From Steinernema hermaphroditum (taxonomy: Eukaryota; Nematoda; Chromadorea; Rhabditida; Steinernematidae), in assembly GCA_030435675.1 (NCBI GenBank), contig JAUCMV010000025.1, positions 1 to 40,345 of the forward strand: a stretch of DNA of 40,345 bases, written 5' to 3'. The translations under genes and the position numbers were made by a program. The notes under the pieces are model-generated. The model saw only the letters and a program-made list of their open reading frames with translations. It was not told where the DNA came from and searched no databases. Below are positions 1-7,993 of the stretch, in pieces; the stretch's first letter is position 1, and every line of letters begins with the position of its first letter.

Positions 1-1736
1 CGCGTAAGTGCTCAACTGTGGTCCTCGCAATAGTTTGTTATCTTTAGTATTACCACCCATTTGCTGACATCCGACTTTCGGTCGGTCAGCGAAATAATCG
101 CGATCGTTCCATGCGCAGAAATGAAACATACCGCAGTCAATTTAAGCAGCTTGGTAGCCGAGAACTTGAAGTCGCTGGAGATCTCCCTTTCTGACGTTGT
201 GCGCATTACGTGCGATGGCGCTGCTAATATGTCAGCAATGTGTGACACTCTTGGTGTTGCTTCGTATGTTTCTCTATAAGAAATGTCATCTGAATTAGTT
301 CCTTTCAGAATTCATTGTTTTTGTCATAATGTGCATCTGATCGTCAAATCTGCTCTGGAAAGATGTGTGAGAGCCGACGAGTTGGTCAAGAAGGCCACCG
401 ACATTGTCGCTTCTTTCCGAAGAAGTAATTGTCAGACAGCAGCATTGGAGGACATCGAGAACGTTATCGATAAAGAAGTTCATGGTCCGGACTCTAACTT
501 CACACCGACGCTTTTGAAAACGGCCTGCCCGACCCGATGGAATTCGGTAACTGAATGTGTTGAATCTGTTGTTGAAAAGGAGGAGGCTCTGCTGCGCTAT
601 GCTAAGTCAGCGTCGAATCGTCGCTCGGTGCAAGCCTCAAGCATCAGTCAACTGAGTCCTGTTGATTTCGAAGATCTGCGCCATATCATGAACACATTGA
701 AACCATTGGAGCACGCGACAAATTTGGTAAGACCCCTTCTACACTTTGTTTTATGAGAATTTGGAGCTTTTAGGCGTCCGGATCTGAAGCGCACGTTGGA
801 ATTCTGCCATTTCTGGTGAAACAGCTGACGAAAAATTATGAGAATCTTAAAACAACGTCGCGAAGTGATGAGGTCAGCAGCTTGGCCTTCTTCTTGTCGG
901 AAGAGTGCAAGCGTCGATTCAATCAGTACAAAAGCAACGAAAACATCGAACTGGCCTATTTTCTGGACCCTCGGTTCCATAGGTACGTTGGTGTGTCGTT
1001 GATTCCAATAACTGATATGTTCAGAAAACGATTCCTTCCCGTTTCCACTTGGAACGAAATTGAAGCTCTCGTTCGCCGCCGTCTCCTCGGACAACTTGCC
1101 TCCAAAAGTACGCACGCTGTCGGAGAATGTGACGCAGTCGTCGAAAACACTGAAAAATCGTCGCCTACCATGGAGAGAAGGTTCACTGCTGAAGAGGCGC
1201 TGCACTTAATGACGGAGAAAGATGATGATGAAGCATCAGATATGGAAGGCGAAGAATCAGAGCCAGCCGCAACTTCCGCTTTTGACTGGCTGACTAACAC
1301 AGATGAGCAGAAAAACCATTCCCGTCTCGCACCGGTTCAATCTCAGGAGGAGAGGAAAGCTGACGTAAAATCTACTTTTTCGATTGTAAACGCAAAAATG
1401 TCTTCTAGGATGAGATCAATCGTTTCAAGGAGGTAGCTATGGAAGAATTGCCCATGCCAAATGATTACGGGAATCGCCGCTGTCTCCAGTGGTGGACAAA
1501 ACGACGGCACGATTTTCCGAACTTATCGTTGATGGCAAGACGCGTGTTCTCGTTGCAGGCTTCAAGTGTTGAATCAGAAAGAGCCTTTTCGCAGGCTAGT
1601 CTACTATTTGCAAACAAGTTGCGGACACGTCTGTCAACGAAAAAAAGCCGAGAAGCTGCTGGTAGTGAAGGCCGCTGCAAGAAACGAAACGTCCACACCA
1701 GATCCCGAAGACGACTACAGTGACGCGGAAGAGTGA
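1..1736 (+). pseudogene. hAT transposase, 3' exons (partial, frameshifted)
   Basis: The visible exons are 48-263, 309-726, 774-982, 1025-1364 and 1409-1736, joined by GT..AG introns of 42-47 nt (4-47, 264-308, 727-773, 983-1024, 1365-1408). Family hallmarks are 'RITCDGAANMSAM' (second catalytic Asp), 'CFCHNVHLIV', 'CPTRWNS', and the C-terminal dimerisation motif 'PNLSLMARRVFSLQASSVES' followed by ERAFS. A run of seven A at 1640-1646 shifts the frame shortly after the dimerisation motif. The frame one base away continues to an acidic tail and a stop at 1734-1736, so the gene is broken only near its end. GAG at 448-450 gives Glu where units 2 and 3 have Ala. Confidence 0.88.
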
Positions 1737-1807
1737 TTCCGACTTGCATTGTTTTTTCTCGTTAACAAAAAAGTTGCCATGTTATCGACTTTAGCTGATT
1801 CATCAGT

Positions 1808-1929
1808 TCGATTCGATTCGAACCTTCGAATATCGAATATTCGATTCGATTCGATATTCGAGGATCCTCGAATATCGAATATTCGGTTCGATTCGATATT
1901 CGAGGATTTTCGAATATTCGACAACCCTA
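1808..1929. repeat. hAT 3' subterminal TTCGAATA/TTCGATTCGAT array and TIR
   Basis: Roughly 120 bases built from TTCGAATATCGAATATTCG and TTCGATTCGATATTCG blocks, including a perfect palindrome centred on GGATCC (TTCGATATTCGAGGATCC and its complement). Arrays of this kind next to hAT terminal repeats are commonly transposase-binding sites; that role is inferred here. The block ends in CGACAACCCTA, the inverse of the left terminus TAGGGTTGTCG. Confidence 0.85.
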
Positions 1930-1937
1930 GACACCAA
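1930..1937. repeat. hAT target-site duplication (right copy)
   Basis: GACACCAA directly after the right terminus. The same octamer precedes the left terminus of the equivalent insertions at 13273-13280 and 29260-29267. Eight bases is the usual hAT duplication length. Confidence 0.85.
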
Positions 1938-1990
1938 TACTGCATACTGTCTACCAGGAGAATGGTTGTAGACAACCAATAAATATACGG

Positions 1991-2085
1991 ACTTTGATAA
2001 ACCCTTCAAGCTGGTGAAAACGGTGAAACGATGGTCACGATGTTCCTTTTCACCGCTTTCACCTGCTTGAAGGGTTTATCAAAGT
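1991..2085. repeat. Inverted repeat, 39-nt arms (hairpin)
   Basis: The left arm starts ACTTTGATAAACCCTTCAAG and runs into CTGGTGAAAACGGTGAAAC. The right arm is its reverse complement with about three mismatches and ends TTGAAGGGTTTATCAAAGT. The loop is about 17 nt. Function is unknown: it could be a miniature inverted-repeat element or the base of a structured transcript. In unit 3 the left arm is altered while the right arm is unchanged. Confidence 0.85.
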
Positions 2086-2580
2086 TCGAAACCGATCTAC
2101 ACGAAATACCGTATGTTTATCGGGTTTCGGGTAAACACTGTATTCCTTTTCACTGTGTCATTACTAATATCTGCACATTTAGTGTCATTGTTGTATTAAC
2201 TTGTACCGATGGAGGTTCCATCACGCTTACGATGTCCATGACGAGCCAAAGCTGAATATCTGAGGTCTACGAAGTGTCGTCTCGATTACGTCAGACTGGT
2301 CCTGCCACGAATTCCAACGAACTTCTTCGCGCTTGAGCGTCGCCAGAGGGAGAAAACCCTCTAACACCTTTGCGGACGACCAGAAATCTAGAGAGTGACA
2401 GTGAATCAGGCAAAAAGTAGGGCACAGTGCTATTAAAACACCAGCACCTAGTAATACAACACGTGAGAGAAAGTTAGACTGCCACTGGTTGGGTGATTGT
2501 CACGCTGTTAGGGATTCAGTCCCCCGTGGTGTCTGACAACTTTTTATTCGATATTCGGAAATCTTCGAAAATCTTCGAAT
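2086..2580. other. Stretch without an assignable gene
   Basis: No convincing gene seen. A minus-strand frame around 2200-2350 reads 'PLATLKREEVRWNSWQDQ', which is compositionally protein-like but not recognised. The last ~38 bases (2543-2580) are TTCGATATTCGG/TTCGAA sequence resembling hAT subterminal repeats. They abut the broken end of XPD fragment A, so an old hAT end may lie at that breakpoint. Confidence 0.5.
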
Positions 2581-2863
2581 TCTGTTGTCTCAATAAACAG
2601 AAGTTTATGCTTCATTAGCTCATCTGTAAGTCTCTACAGCGGTTTCAGCGATTTCCCACATTTCCCAAACCTTCCGCCTTCCGACAAACCTGATCGTACC
2701 ATGTGGAGACAACACTCTCCATGTACATATAGATCGTGAAGAAAACGACGATTCCATCAGGCACGACGGAGGCCATCTCGAGGAACAAGTTACCGTAATT
2801 TCGAATAACGGCCACATCCTCACTGGATTCGAAACGAGAAGTCATCACCAACACAATCAGCAC
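2581..2863 (-). pseudogene. XPD/ERCC2 helicase fragment A
   Basis: Two exons of the TFIIH DNA helicase XPD. The upstream exon (2690-2863) reads '[17 protein letters not shown]', then '[20 protein letters not shown]' and 'WYDQ', matching the start of helicase domain 2 in XPD/Rad3. A 56-nt GT..AG intron (2634-2689) follows in phase 0. The next exon starts '[17 protein letters not shown]' and stops abruptly at a TTCGAA-rich stretch. The 5' helicase domain (Walker A, DEAH box, iron-sulphur cluster) and the downstream motifs V and VI are missing. XPD is normally a ~760-residue core subunit for transcription and nucleotide-excision repair. This is a dead fragment, distinct in sequence from fragment B at 7987-8487. 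Confidence 0.88.
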
Positions 2864-2901
2864 GGTTCAAAGAGACACAGTGTGAAGATACACGAGGCGA
2901 C

Positions 2902-3401
2902 GCAGGAATGACAAAGGGAAAACCTAAGTTTATTCACAAAACGAAACGCTACAAAGTATTTACAGGTGGCGAAAACAGAAGTTGCAGTAGTTGAAAACGT
3001 TACACGTGGTGGCGATAGAAAAAACAGCGTTTCTTTGAATCGCCACAGCAACATTTTGCGAAGATCAACTGAGTGGTTCCGCCATGTACACAGTAGATCG
3101 CCATCGATTTCTGGGCTTCGTGTTTTAAATGAAATAGTTTCTTGAGGCAATGCGGGAATAACATATAGAAAACGCAAGTTTATTGACAAAACAAACGCCA
3201 CAGAGTATTTACAGGTGGCGAAAACAGAAGTTGCAGTACTTGGAAACATTAAAATCTGTGGTGAAACAAAAACGAACACTTCACAGAACCTCTACATCGA
3301 CATTTCGCGAAGAACAACTGAGTGTTTCCGCCATGTACACAGTAGATCGCCATCGATTTTCGGGCGTCGTTCTTTAATTCAAATAGTTTCCTGATCACAG
3401 A
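2902..3401 (-). repeat. 250-bp tandem duplication of the F-box-like gene 3' end
   Basis: Two direct repeats offset by 250 bases. Both begin near GCRGGAATRACA and contain AAGTTTATT.ACAAAAC, TATTTACAGGTGGCGAAAAC and CCGCCATGTACACAGTAGA. The right-hand repeat (3152-3401) overlaps the last ~50 codons and 3' UTR of the F-box-like gene. The left one (2902-3150) is a downstream non-coding duplicate. Further diverged copies lie near 4656-4760 and 12846-12960. Confidence 0.85.
3179..3184 (-). promoter_or_regulatory. Polyadenylation signal AATAAA
   Basis: AATAAA on the minus strand, 65 nt past the stop codon of the F-box-like gene, at a plausible distance for its 3' end. The 250-bp tandem repeat supplies a second AATAAA further downstream. 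Confidence 0.6.
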
Positions 3402-4253
3402 GCATTCGCCCTTCATAGCTTCAAGAAACGGCGGCGATTCTGGTTGGGAGTAATACAAAAGACGACATTCGAATTCTCCATCGCGTTTCCACAAATCGAA
3501 GAGTTCTGTGAGTAACTCTTCCTCCACTCGAAAGTTACCGCGCAGAGAAACATATCTCCCCTCTCCCCTTAGAATGAAGTGTTTGACATCTTGAAGGATG
3601 GATGGTGGCCATTCGTCGAACAGCGTAATTTCAGATAGATGTGGGTTGTTGCAGATATGATCCTTCAGAAAGTCCACTGATTCCGAACCGACGTAGGGAA
3701 TGTATACATAATTGAAATAGACGCGTTTGTGGTACATCTTAAGAATCAGATGTGAGAAGTCGGAAAACTCTTCTCGGCTTAGGACGCCTTCGGCATCATC
3801 TCTCACGTAGCGCCCCTTCCAGAGAAGACGAACGGTGCTGAATTTGTTACTATTCGTCATGTAGTTCGCGAACTGTGAAAGAGTCGACTGAATCCGATCT
3901 TCTCCGACATGTAGAACGTTCTGGCTCCGAATACCCATCTCCAACAATCTCTTCCAAGAACCACCGACACCGTCCACACCCTGAATGCGCAAATACTGGG
4001 GTTTCACGAGTTGGAGCTCCGATGGGCGGATTGGGACGCGTAGGAAACGTCTGCTGTCACTTCCCTCTGCAAACCCCAATACGTATTCTCCGTCGACTTT
4101 TGATACGTATATCTTGAAATATCTTCGATTTTTTATGTGTAGTTTTCCAACGCTACTCCACATCGGATCGGTGAGCTCGGCGACGGATTGCAAGCTGTGC
4201 CAGTTGAGGAGCCCGTTGACGGCGTCGATGAAGATTTCAGGGATCGAGTCCAT
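3249..4253 (-). CDS. F-box-like nematode family protein (334 aa), intact
   Basis: Single-exon frame with a true ATG. The N-terminus 'MDSIPEIFIDAVNGLL' and following 'LTDPMWSSVGKLHIKNR' have the spacing of a degenerate F-box (about residues 1-40). Then come ~280 residues of short alternating hydrophobic segments, as in the substrate-side region of expanded nematode F-box-like proteins. No membrane segment or signal peptide is evident. If it is an F-box protein it would link a target to a Skp1-cullin ubiquitin ligase; that is inference from architecture. It is the only clean host-like gene in the unit and sits among its own decayed relatives (4650-5300, 12846-13255) and repeated upstream modules. 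AATAAA lies 65 nt after the stop. The unit 2 copy encodes the identical protein; the unit 3 copy is frameshifted. Confidence 0.72.
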   Translation of the reverse strand: MDSIPEIFIDAVNGLLNWHSLQSVAELTDPMWSSVGKLHIKNRRYFKIYVSKVDGEYVLGFAEGSDSRRFLRVPIRPSELQLVKPQYLRIQGVDGVGGSWKRLLEMGIRSQNVLHVGEDRIQSTLSQFANYMTNSNKFSTVRLLWKGRYVRDDAEGVLSREEFSDFSHLILKMYHKRVYFNYVYIPYVGSESVDFLKDHICNNPHLSEITLFDEWPPSILQDVKHFILRGEGRYVSLRGNFRVEEELLTELFDLWKRDGEFECRLLYYSQPESPPFLEAMKGECSVIRKLFELKNDARKSMAIYCVHGGNTQLFFAKCRCRGSVKCSFLFHHRF

Positions 4254-4328
4254 GGTTTGATCGTTATGGAATGAGCGGGTAAAGGTACAAATGTGGATTT
4301 TGTGGGCTTATGCATTGCAGTGGTAGGC

Positions 4329-4431
4329 GATGCTTTTTGGTGGGCGCATCGGTTCATAGGCGGAACAGAAAACGGAGGCGCCGGCGACGCTTAAATGAGG
4401 AGCTCGGTTGTACGCCTCCTCCCATATCAGG
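4329..4431 (-). promoter_or_regulatory. Conserved upstream module of F-box-like gene (copy a)
   Basis: About 100 bases starting 76 nt upstream of the F-box-like ATG. On the plus strand it reads GATGCTTTTTGGTGGGCGCA, CGGTTCATAGGCGGA, CGGAGGCGCCGGCGACGC and AAATGAGGAGC in order. Two diverged copies with the same block order occur at 11478-11574 and 12222-12310. Conservation of an upstream segment across decayed loci suggests a family promoter or 5' UTR; there is no direct evidence for transcription. Confidence 0.55.
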
Positions 4432-4649
4432 ACGTTTCACACCATGAACATATACGAGCCCTGACCATCAGCTAGTTAAGTTCACTGACCATCAGTTAGC
4501 CTTTCTATTCCTTAAAACGAACATGAGCAGTCCTCGGAAAATGGGTCTGTCTTTATCACGTTCTCTTAACCCCGATGTTGCTAAGACCCAACAGAATTAA
4601 CATGATCATAGTTTATTACACATTACAAACTATGAGCAGACCAACGAGA

Positions 4650-5300
4650 TACTGCGCGGAAATGGGAAAACTTAAGTTTATTGTCAAAAAAAGGCTTTAG
4701 AGGTCGCGGAAACAGAAGCCACAGTACTTGGAAACATTTCACGAACATTTCATAGATTTCTGGGTTTCGTGTTCCAAATAATATGTACTGTCGCATTTAG
4801 AACTTTGAGTCATGGCCTCAAGAAAAGGCGGCGACTCTGCTTCGGGTCATACCAAAGCTCGCATTCGAATTCTCCATAGCGTTTCACAAATCGAAGAGCT
4901 CCTCGATGAACTCCTTGTCTACAAGAAATTTAGTGTGTAGGCAAAGATTTCTCTTTTTCCCTTTTCGAATGAAATACCTAATATCTTGAAGTTTTGAGTA
5001 GCAAATGGTAGCCCTGGAGTTGATCCATGTGATGCGCACTGACGATCCTAATTAGAAGTTCGTTATTCATGTTTATTTTTCAGTATTCGATGAAATTCGA
5101 TCGAATACCACCCACGACGATTCGGCAACCCTACTTAAGGCGCCTTCTTCGTACTCCCTCACGTAGCGTCTCTTCCGGACAAAATGAACGATTCCGCATT
5201 CATTTCCATTCATTGCCATGTAGTTCGTAAACTGTGAAAGAATCGACTGAATTTGGCCATCTCCGACACGTAGCAGGTTCTCGCTCCGAATACCTGTGGA
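4650..5300 (-). pseudogene. Decayed F-box-like paralogue
   Basis: Minus-strand remains parallel to the intact gene. 'GIRSENLLRVGDGQIQS' and 'LSQFTNYMAM' match 'GIRSQNVLHVGEDRIQS' and 'LSQFANYMTN'; 'RRYVREYEEGALSR' matches 'GRYVRDDAEGVLSR'. The middle is replaced by an insertion carrying a TTCGA-rich stretch and CGGCAACCCTA (about 5085-5134), which looks like an old hAT terminus. The 3' part (4650-5040) keeps the 'FECELWYDP'-type region and the duplicated 3' UTR block but has stops. Not functional as read. A further 3' end relic is present around 5325-5390. Confidence 0.75.
5085..5134. mobile_element. Relic of a hAT terminus inside the F-box-like pseudogene
   Basis: AGTATTCGATGAAATTCGAT followed by CGAATACC and ending CGGCAACCCTA. 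Composition and terminus resemble the subterminal array and the ACAACCCTA end of the full hAT element, but it is short and diverged. Confidence 0.4.
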
Positions 5301-5500
5301 GACACAAGGACAGGACTTCTTAGAATAGCCACACCAACATTTCATGAATATCAAACGAATGATCATGTCATGTACAGTGGCGGCATCAGTACTAAATAAA
5401 GCCAAGGCAATGGTACTCTTGTCGTGTCCGTGGGACACCGAGTTCGCCGCTCAAGGGCATGTGTGGAAATCCCGTATTAAGCTCATGCTGATAGTAACCC

Positions 5501-5506
5501 TTTATT
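5501..5506 (-). promoter_or_regulatory. LTR polyadenylation signal AATAAA
   Basis: Minus-strand AATAAAGGG about 40 nt before the presumed LTR end and ~165 nt after the TATA box, as expected for the R region of an LTR. Confidence 0.6.
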
Positions 5507-5668
5507 GGAGGAATCACATAGAAAGGGGGAAATATGATTAATGCGGAGGAGACGGAGGCGGGTGGCAGAGGAGACAGGGACAGAAGCGGCGAGGGGCGCC
5601 GAGGCGCTGACCCGCGGAGAGCGGCAAAACTAGTTGCAACAACTCTCTTTGTGTGCAGTCTGCGCGAC

Positions 5669-5676
5669 CTTTTATA
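5669..5676 (-). promoter_or_regulatory. LTR TATA box
   Basis: Minus-strand CTATAAAAGGTCGCG. This is a good core-promoter match placed between the palindromic U3-like segment and the AATAAA signal. Confidence 0.6.
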
Positions 5677-5719
5677 GGCAACCTCTGGAAGCGCGGAAGC
5701 GCCGGGGCAAGCCGCCGAC

Positions 5720-5735
5720 TCGCCGGCCTCGGCGA
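5720..5735. repeat. 16-bp palindrome in LTR, copy 1
   Basis: TCGCCGGCCTCGGCGA, whose arms TCGCCG/CGGCGA are perfect complements around a 4-nt centre, 44 nt upstream of the LTR TATA box. An identical copy is at 5983-5998. Confidence 0.7.
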
Positions 5736-5982
5736 GCTTTTGCTGGGCCGATCTCAGTTGGGATTAAATTGGGAATCAACATTAGGGGTTTTCGAATAGG
5801 GTGACATGGTGTAGCGGTAGCGGGTATCATAAGAAAATAATAAGCGGTAGCGGAAAAGCTGGTCAGAGGTATTGTAAAGTATTGAATATGGGGACTTGGA
5901 ATAGTACGTGGTGGGGAAAGTGAGAAGGGAAATGAGTGGGGAAAAGTGAATGGGGTCCTCGACACACCCTGGCTTCAGAAAA

Positions 5983-5998
5983 TCGCCGGCCTCGGCGA
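5983..5998. repeat. 16-bp palindrome in LTR, copy 2
   Basis: Exact second copy of TCGCCGGCCTCGGCGA, 263 bases from the first. Placement in the U3-like part of the LTR makes a protein-binding site plausible. Confidence 0.7.
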
Positions 5999-6351
5999 AT
6001 AGTGAAGGCCAAGAGTGTGGGGAAAGATAGGAATGGGGGGAATAGGATATGTGAGGTGACAACGTATATATGCATGATAAGATGGGTATCAGGATAACAT
6101 ATAGATAAATATGATAAAAGAAACGGAGTAAAACAATGAATAGTGGAAGGATAAAACAATATGATACCGTTCGGTGTCTTCCGGAGGAGTAGGTCCTTGA
6201 GTGCAGCTGCCTGGCGCGAACAAGTAGTGCTCTTCTGTAGTTTCGCTGAGTGTGAGGGGTCGCGAGTCCCTACGCACTCGTTGATCCATGGACGTCTTTG
6301 GCTCCTCGGCATTTCGGGATTTCCTCCCTTGGCCAAGTGTCTGTGCTAGTT

Positions 6352-7562
6352 TTAGTAGAAAGCTTCGTCGTCGTAGTCGTTGTCGATCGCTTCGCGGTCA
6401 TAGTTGTGGTTGTAAAGGTAAAGGGCGCCGTCGTAGTAGTCGGTGTCGAAGTCTTGTCCTTCGTAGTAGCCATTGTAGAAGGTTTCGCCGTCGTCATGGT
6501 CGTTGTAAGGGTTTTCTTCGTCGTAGTGGTGATTGTAGAAGACGTCTTCGTTGTAGTGGTGGTTATAGAAGGCCTTGTCGTCATAGTAGTCGTTGTAGAA
6601 CTGTTCACCGTCGCGGTAGTCGTCGGGGGAGGCTTCGTCCTCGTGGTAATCGTTTTGATGGCGCCGATCGGTCTGAGAGTTGTGATAATTCGGGCGTCCT
6701 CGACTACCGTAATCTTGTCGCGACGAAGGGCGGTGATGGTTATAACAACTTTCTTCGAATTGTACCCGACGAGGTGGCGTTTGATGAGTGACGAAGTTGG
6801 CGGCGTGTTCTTGGAACGTGGATACCGCTTTTTCCAGATTAAGAGCAACGGAGTTCAGGCGTTTCACCGGATCTTCTTCGTCGAGTGATGTCCATTGTTC
6901 GTAGTCCTGAGCTACTTCGATGGCCGTTTTCCAATCCTTTGGTCTAGCTTGATGGAGATAGAGGCCAAGTTTCTTGTTGACTCCGCTGCAGAACTTTTCC
7001 AACTTGAGTCGATCTCTTTGCGCATCTGTGAAGTCTTTCTTCGTCGAGAAGGCCACTTCCACTGTCGAGTGGACTCGTCTTGCGAATTCACTAACTGTTT
7101 CCGTTTCCTTCTGTTGCAGTGTCGCGTAGGCTTTCGTGGCGGTGAGTCCATCGGGGGAGAAGGCTTTCATGAGCGCTATGGTTGCCTTGGCCCATGACTC
7201 TTTTTCTTTTTTGGGAGAATGTCGAATCTTGCCTTTGCATCGCCTTTCAGGCGGGATGGGAGAATGAGGAGTAATTGGCTGTAGTCAAATTGTAGCATTG
7301 ATCCGATTTCGGTGAACTCATTGTAGAAGGCATGGAATGACTTGCCCTCTTTCTCTCCACTGAAGATTGGGAACAGCGACATGTGACTTGCAATGTCCTT
7401 CGATGAATGTTTCTTCAGTCCATCGATTGCTTTCCCAAGCTCTTCTTTGATGTCTCGGAATTCTGCTGCCATAGCTTTGTCCTGCCTCTTCTTCTCTTCT
7501 GTTCTTGCGTACTCTTCTCTCTTGACGTTCCGCTCTGCTAGTCGTTGGCCTCGTTTTGACAA
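6352..7562 (-). pseudogene. Retrotransposon gag, frameshifted by a short T-run
   Basis: Same gag as the intact frame at 22324-23535, described there. In this copy the T-run at 7207-7212 has six T instead of seven. The frame therefore breaks at 'FDILPKK' and resumes at '[18 protein letters not shown]'. The C-terminal decapeptide-repeat tail is present and identical to unit 2. The break may be a real mutation or a homopolymer sequencing error. Confidence 0.85.
6355..6660 (-). repeat. 30-bp coding tandem repeats of the gag tail
   Basis: About ten degenerate 30-bp repeats encode decapeptides such as [40 protein letters not shown] and [10 protein letters not shown]. They form the Tyr/Asp/Asn/His-rich end of gag. 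The repeats also generate long valine-rich and arginine-rich frames on the opposite strand, which are not genes. Confidence 0.85.
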
Positions 7563-7986
7563 GTCTCGTAGTCTTAGGGGTTGCCGGTTCCGGTGGAGTA
7601 GATGCCGGAACGTGAGGTGGGGCAGGGATACTCCCTAAGGAAACTGTCGAAATAGCAGGCGGTTGATCCCAGCAGCAGGTTGGGTCAGGAGGGCGAATAG
7701 GGACGGCTTCAGTGGCCTGGGGTGGTGGTGATTGAATAGACCCTTCAGAGGGTACAGTAGCAGGCGGGTGTGAAGTAGTGTGTGAATGTGTGCGCGATCG
7801 GGATCGTGCACGGTGGACTACCTCGAGTAAGCGATCTTCTGTCGCTAACTGTTTCTTCGATAGCTCGGCAGTCTCGAGCTCGAACTTCTTTGCGAGGACG
7901 TATTGTTTGTCCTCAAGTTGCTCTCCTTCGGCAATCAGACGCCGTACGTCTTCTCCCGTACGAGGTGTGAACGCACTGTGCACTGT
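7563..7986 (-). pseudogene. gag N-terminal coiled coil and Pro-rich linker, fused to XPD fragment B
   Basis: The frame continues without a stop from XPD fragment B. After '[18 protein letters not shown]' comes a charged, heptad-like segment ('[20 protein letters not shown]'), an Arg/Ser/His stretch ('[15 protein letters not shown]') and a Pro-rich linker ('[17 protein letters not shown]'). It then runs into the gag region in a frame one base out of register with the main gag frame, and stops at 7318. This is probably the original gag N-terminus joined to XPD by the rearrangement, but no independent intact element is available for comparison. Confidence 0.6.
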
Positions 7987-7993
7987 GCACTGT
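7973..7993. repeat. Three tandem GCACTGT heptamers at the XPD-gag junction
   Basis: GCACTGT occurs three times head to tail exactly where XPD identity ends ('RHAAQC' is encoded by the innermost copy). A short tandem repeat at a breakpoint fits polymerase slippage or microhomology-driven joining. Confidence 0.8.

Larger units (their letters stand above)
1..1929 (+). mobile_element. hAT DNA transposon, 3' half (5' part outside window)
   Basis: This is the right-hand part of the same hAT insertion that is complete at 13281-17901. It ends in the terminal inverted repeat ATTCGACAACCCTA. The following 8 bases, GACACCAA at 1930-1937, are the target-site duplication; its partner would lie left of the window. 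The last ~120 bases are the TTCGAATA/TTCGATTCGAT subterminal array. Confidence 0.93.
5460..6340 (-). mobile_element. LTR of the gag-carrying retrotransposon (3' side)
   Basis: Lies directly downstream of gag on the same strand. Read on the minus strand it has a TATAAAAG box followed ~165 nt later by AATAAA, then a terminus near ATTTCCACACA. This is the promoter-plus-polyadenylation layout of an LTR. No pol, protease or integrase lies between gag and the LTR. No second LTR was found on the other side of gag, so the outer limit near 6340 is a guess and the duplication expected at the ends cannot be checked. Confidence 0.55.

Noticed and set aside
648..1205. 185-residue minus-strand frame opposite hAT transposase
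   Set aside because: Antisense shadow of the transposase exons; it recurs wherever the exons do and shows no domain.
1386..1408. 23-nt intron (GTAAACGC..TCTAG) in hAT transposase
   Set aside because: Too short; starting from the upstream GTAAAATCTA gives a 44-nt intron, keeps frame and matches the other introns.
4133..4357. 74-residue minus-strand frame overlapping the F-box-like start
   Set aside because: Out-of-frame shadow of the 5' end of the F-box-like gene and its upstream module.
5805..5860. tRNA gene (TGGTGTAGCGGTAGCG resembles an A box)
   Set aside because: No B box or cloverleaf follows; the motif is part of a GCGGTAGCGG duplication inside the LTR.
5863..6336. 157-residue minus-strand frame between gag and LTR as a pol or protease remnant
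   Set aside because: No protease, reverse-transcriptase or integrase motif; composition is that of untranslated LTR sequence.
6288..6888. Long plus-strand frames rich in valine or arginine opposite gag
   Set aside because: They are by-products of the 30-bp coding repeats of the gag tail read on the other strand; no domain or plausible start.
7318..7636. Programmed +1 frameshift joining the XPD-fused frame to gag
   Set aside because: The frames overlap and differ by one base, but no slippery heptamer in the right register was found; a decay mutation or separate starts explain it more simply.
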